64,000 nucleotides of DNA, from assembly GCA_013327885.1 (NCBI GenBank), contig JABUMY010000013.1, positions 1-64,000 on the forward strand. The letters run 5' to 3'. The notes beneath the pieces are model-generated. The model was not told the DNA's origin, made no database searches, and worked only from the letters and a program-made list of their open reading frames with translations. Shown here piece after piece: positions 61,614 through 64,000 of the stretch (positions are counted from its first letter, which is position 1; the number at the start of each line of letters is the position of its first letter). Source of the DNA: Flavisolibacter longurius. Lineage in GTDB: Bacteria > Bacteroidota > Bacteroidia > Chitinophagales > Chitinophagaceae. The translations under genes and the position numbers were made by a program.

Positions 61614-61702
61614 GCTGCACTAGGCTACTGTTTAAGGCCTTGTCGGAAGCTCTTAGCTACTGAACAGGCGCAATTTTAGCGTTACCCCGTACACCCTGCC
61701 AA

Positions 61703-61732
61703 TTGCAAATTGCGGCGAGGCCTTTACTTTTG
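61703..61732 (+). promoter_or_regulatory. mnmE promoter, possibly leaderless
   Basis: TTG (61703-61705), 19-base spacer, TACTTTTG (61725-61732), a perfect -7 box. It ends only 3 bases before the ATG at 61736, predicting a leaderless mRNA or a start right at the ATG. Confidence 0.5.
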
Positions 61733-61735
61733 CCC

Positions 61736-63121
61736 ATGTCTTTGCATTTATCCGGTTGGGATGATACGATTGTAGCACTGGCCACGCCGCCCGGCGTGGG
61801 TGCTTTGGGCATTATCCGCCTGAGTGGGAGAAAAGCCATTGAAGTGGTGAACGCCCTGTTCCCCTCAAAAGATTTATCCAAACAGCCTTCTCATACATTG
61901 CATGTCGGTTTGTTGAAGAACGGACCCACCGTGCTGGATGAAGTTGTCGTGTCCCTATACAAGGCGCCACGGTCTTATACCGGCGAAGACATTGCCGAGA
62001 TCAGTTGCCACGGTTCGCCCTTTATACACCAGCAGGTAATAGGGGCCTGTATGGAAAAAGGTGCCCGGTTGGCCAAGCCCGGCGAATTTACCCAGCGAGC
62101 TTTTTTGGCCGGCAAGCTTGACCTGGCACAGGCCGAAGCTGTGGCCGACCTGATTGCCAGCAATACCGCCGCCTCGCACCAAACGGCCTTGCACAACATC
62201 CGGGGAGGTTTTTCGCAGGCATTAAAAGACCTGCGGGAACAAATGATCCGTTTTTCTGCCCTGATTGAATTGGAACTTGATTTTTCGCAGGAGGATGTGG
62301 AGTTTGCCGACCGTACGCAATTGAAGGAACTTGTGAACGGCGCTGCTGTGCATACCCAACAGTTGTTGCAGTCTTTCAAGCTTGGCAATGTGATTAAAAA
62401 CGGCGTTAGCGTAGCGATCATTGGAAAACCCAATGCCGGTAAATCCACACTGCTGAATACACTGCTGAATGAAGACCGGGCTATTGTGAGCGATATACCG
62501 GGAACCACGAGGGATACGATAGAAGAAGTGATTAACATTGATGGAATTCTGTTCCGGTTGATCGATACCGCGGGCATCCGGACGCATACGACCGACTCCA
62601 TTGAGTCGGTTGGCATTGAAAAAAGCCTGGCGAAAATGCGGGGAGCGGATGTGGTCATTTATCTTTTTGACGTGAACGAAACCGACCCGGCCGAACTTGG
62701 AAAAACTATTGGGGAGATGAAGGGGGAAGGGATTGAATTTTTGCTGGTAGCCAACAAAGCCGACTTGGTGGACGAAGCTGCGGTGCGGCAAAAGTTTGCT
62801 ACCACAGTAGGTGTGATTTTTATTTCAGCAAAGTCAGGCGCCCATCTGGATGTGCTGAAAAACAAAATGGTGGATGCCGTGCTGCAGGACGGCGTGCAAG
62901 GTGAAAGCGTTGTGGTAACAAATGCCCGGCATTTTCATGCTTTGCAGGAGGTAAATAAATCACTAGTGGAGGTGGCTGAAGGACTGGAAACCGGCTTGCC
63001 GGGTGACCTGCTGGCGCTGGACATTCGTCGCTGCCTGCACTACCTGGGCGTTATCACCGGCGAAGTAAGCAATGAAGATTTGCTGGATTATGTGTTCAGT
63101 AAATTCTGTATCGGGAAGTAA
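61736..63121 (+). CDS. mnmE: tRNA modification GTPase MnmE
   Basis: 461 residues starting MSLHLSGWDDTIVALATPPGVGALGIIRLSG, the conserved N-terminus. It has the G domain (GKPNAGKSTLLNTLL, DIPGTTRDT, DTAGIR) inserted in a helical domain, and it ends with the conserved CIGK. With MnmG it makes the 5-carboxymethylaminomethyl group on U34 of some tRNAs. The 11-codon upstream frame begins with TTG inside the promoter and is rejected. Confidence 0.96.
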   Translation: MSLHLSGWDDTIVALATPPGVGALGIIRLSGRKAIEVVNALFPSKDLSKQPSHTLHVGLLKNGPTVLDEVVVSLYKAPRSYTGEDIAEISCHGSPFIHQQVIGACMEKGARLAKPGEFTQRAFLAGKLDLAQAEAVADLIASNTAASHQTALHNIRGGFSQALKDLREQMIRFSALIELELDFSQEDVEFADRTQLKELVNGAAVHTQQLLQSFKLGNVIKNGVSVAIIGKPNAGKSTLLNTLLNEDRAIVSDIPGTTRDTIEEVINIDGILFRLIDTAGIRTHTTDSIESVGIEKSLAKMRGADVVIYLFDVNETDPAELGKTIGEMKGEGIEFLLVANKADLVDEAAVRQKFATTVGVIFISAKSGAHLDVLKNKMVDAVLQDGVQGESVVVTNARHFHALQEVNKSLVEVAEGLETGLPGDLLALDIRRCLHYLGVITGEVSNEDLLDYVFSKFCIGK

Positions 63122-63202
63122 AGCAGTCAACCTGTTTATATATAATAGGCGACAGGCCCTAAAAACGGCTTTCTGCTTTTTTCTTAAATAATTGAAAGCC
63201 TT

Positions 63203-63234
63203 TTTGTTCGTATAGATTGAATCCTTTACTTTTG
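63203..63234 (+). promoter_or_regulatory. tRNA-Pro promoter
   Basis: TTTG (63203-63206), a 20-base spacer and TACTTTTG (63227-63234): the best match in the window to TTTG-N19/20-TAnnTTTG. It lies about 50 bp before the tRNA. Confidence 0.7.
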
Positions 63235-63290
63235 CACCCTCCAATTACAAGGGCATTGGGAGTAATTCCAGTGAATATGTAAGAAGGAAT

Positions 63291-63364
63291 CGGGAAGTAG
63301 CGCAGGCCGGTAGCGCACCTGGTTTGGGACCAGGGGGTCGCAGGTTCGAATCCTGTCTTCCCGA
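63291..63364 (+). tRNA. tRNA-Pro (anticodon TGG)
   Basis: 74 nt cloverleaf: acceptor CGGGAAG/CTTCCCG, D stem GCGC/GCGC, anticodon stem CCTGG/CCAGG with loop TTTGGGA (anticodon TGG), T stem GCAGG/CCTGT around TTCGAAT, discriminator A. CCA is not encoded. Its 3' half is the likely attachment site of the element to the right. Confidence 0.93.
63330..63364 (+). other. Probable attachment site (tRNA-Pro 3' end)
   Basis: Tyrosine recombinases often use tRNA 3' halves as attB. The integrase gene starts 84 bases to the right, so the left attachment core most likely lies within the T-arm/acceptor region. The matching right copy is outside the window. Confidence 0.55.
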
Positions 63365-63386
63365 CAGATAGAAATCAAACCCAGAG

Positions 63387-63476
63387 CGGGTTTCAGACGA
63401 ACGAGGTACTACCATTTTTAAAACCGATTGAAAAAATTGGGGGAAAAATGGGGAATCAACGAACGACTGAAACCCG
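63387..63476. repeat. Inverted repeat between tRNA and integrase
   Basis: CGGGTTTCAG (63387-63396) and CTGAAACCCG (63467-63476) form a perfect 10-bp inverted repeat that spans the integrase start. It may be an integrase arm site or control its expression. Confidence 0.5.
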
Positions 63477-64000
63477 TTTTTGTAAAGGGACGGTCGCAGT
63501 CGCGCCACACAAAGGTGGAATCCGGCTGCGCTGGTCCTACAAGGGGAAGCGACAGGAACTGTTCTTCGCCACGGCCAACGAACCGAACGCTCTTTTAAAA
63601 GCCAACACGATCAAACAGATCATCGAACAGGACATCGTTACCGGTCGGTACGATGAGGACCTGAGACGTTACAAAGAACTCCTGCGGTCAGCTGCGATCC
63701 GGGAGTTGTTGGATGAGCAGCGACATTTATCTGTTCCCATATCGTGGAACAACTATCAGACTAAACTTGAGACGAAGGTGTCCGCAGCGGACATCCTGCG
63801 GGAGTTCGACCGTTACCTGGTTGTAAAAGACAAGGTTGATGATCCGAACTACTACGCACTCACCCGCAAGGTGCTGGTGAAATGGGGCGACTTTGACGTG
63901 GATGACATTCCGCTTCTGCTTAGCCGGGAGAAGTGGTCAGCAAAAACGTTTAACGACCGCCGCAACTGTCTCAATGCGTTCTTTGAATGGATGAAACGGA
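63448..64000 (+). CDS. Tyrosine recombinase/phage integrase, 5' part (runs off window)
   Basis: An open frame of at least 184 codons with no stop to the window end. It starts MGNQRTTETRFCKGTVAVAP. The first 70 residues (GTVAVAPHKGGIRLRWSYKG, then a KRQELFFATANEP segment and QDIVTGRYDEDLRRYKELL) fit the DUF3596-type arm-DNA-binding domain of phage and ICE integrases, and residues about 120-184 (SAADILREFDRYLV, TFNDRRNCLNAFFEWMK) fit the core-binding domain. The catalytic domain must lie beyond 64000. Codon use is somewhat different from the housekeeping genes (CGG/GAC-rich, by eye). The adjacent tRNA-Pro is the probable integration site. Confidence 0.85.
   Translation, partial: MGNQRTTETRFCKGTVAVAPHKGGIRLRWSYKGKRQELFFATANEPNALLKANTIKQIIEQDIVTGRYDEDLRRYKELLRSAAIRELLDEQRHLSVPISWNNYQTKLETKVSAADILREFDRYLVVKDKVDDPNYYALTRKVLVKWGDFDVDDIPLLLSREKWSAKTFNDRRNCLNAFFEWMKR

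Overview
The window looks like a chromosomal segment of a Bacteroidota bacterium, most likely family Chitinophagaceae (inference). The sequence evidence is: TAnnTTTG-type -7 promoter boxes, a 291-aa primary sigma factor of the Bacteroidetes type, a split ExbB-ExbD-ExbD-TonB cluster with the LFEDRNKEYGAYELRR TonB N-terminus, two glycine-rich or short RRM proteins, and a complete 14-gene complex I operon with a short NuoG. Most genes are housekeeping. Gene order is loose on the left and operonic on the right.

Left part (1-9.1 kb): two RRM RNA-binding proteins, an acyl-lipid desaturase, a KGG stress protein, a single-domain response regulator, a KAS III enzyme and many small Bacteroidetes-only proteins, separated by several gene-free gaps of 0.5-0.6 kb. 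9.5-15.5 kb is one gene for a soluble sensor kinase of about 1990 residues with twelve PAS-like units and one GAF domain. 15.7-24.4 kb holds a tandem lipoprotein pair, a YdjM-like membrane protein, a phospholipase D family protein, a DinB protein, rimM, rpsP, ffh, the primary sigma factor and a START-like protein. 24.4-37.6 kb holds an LptF/LptG permease, a CDF transporter, OsmC, 1-Cys peroxiredoxin, two pseudouridine synthases, a Spy-like protein, rlmN, a thiolase, a Uma2 protein, hisS and a low-molecular-weight phosphatase.

Right part: a tonB/PstS-like/TPR cluster (37.7-41.4 kb); nuoABCDE-[NTF2-like]-[lipoprotein]-nuoFGHIJKLMN (41.5-56.8 kb); a MacB-type permease; exbB-exbD-exbD-tonB (58.5-61.6 kb); mnmE; and a tRNA-Pro(TGG). 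A tyrosine recombinase gene starts 84 bases after the tRNA and runs off the window end. It is the probable edge of an integrated element.

The most unusual material lies between genes. First, at least 15 intergenic sites carry degenerate arrays of 7-bp (three sites 8-bp) units. Typically there is a forward array right after a stop codon and a reverse-complement array just before the next start, with a different unit sequence at each site. They are densest inside the nuo operon. Second, three 274-375 bp elements with about 30-bp terminal inverted repeats each contain a terminator-like hairpin, and each abuts the stop codon of ffh, rluD-like or rlmN within 0-1 base. A solo copy of their core lies between nuoG and nuoH. 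I know of no description of either family in this lineage, but I could not search.
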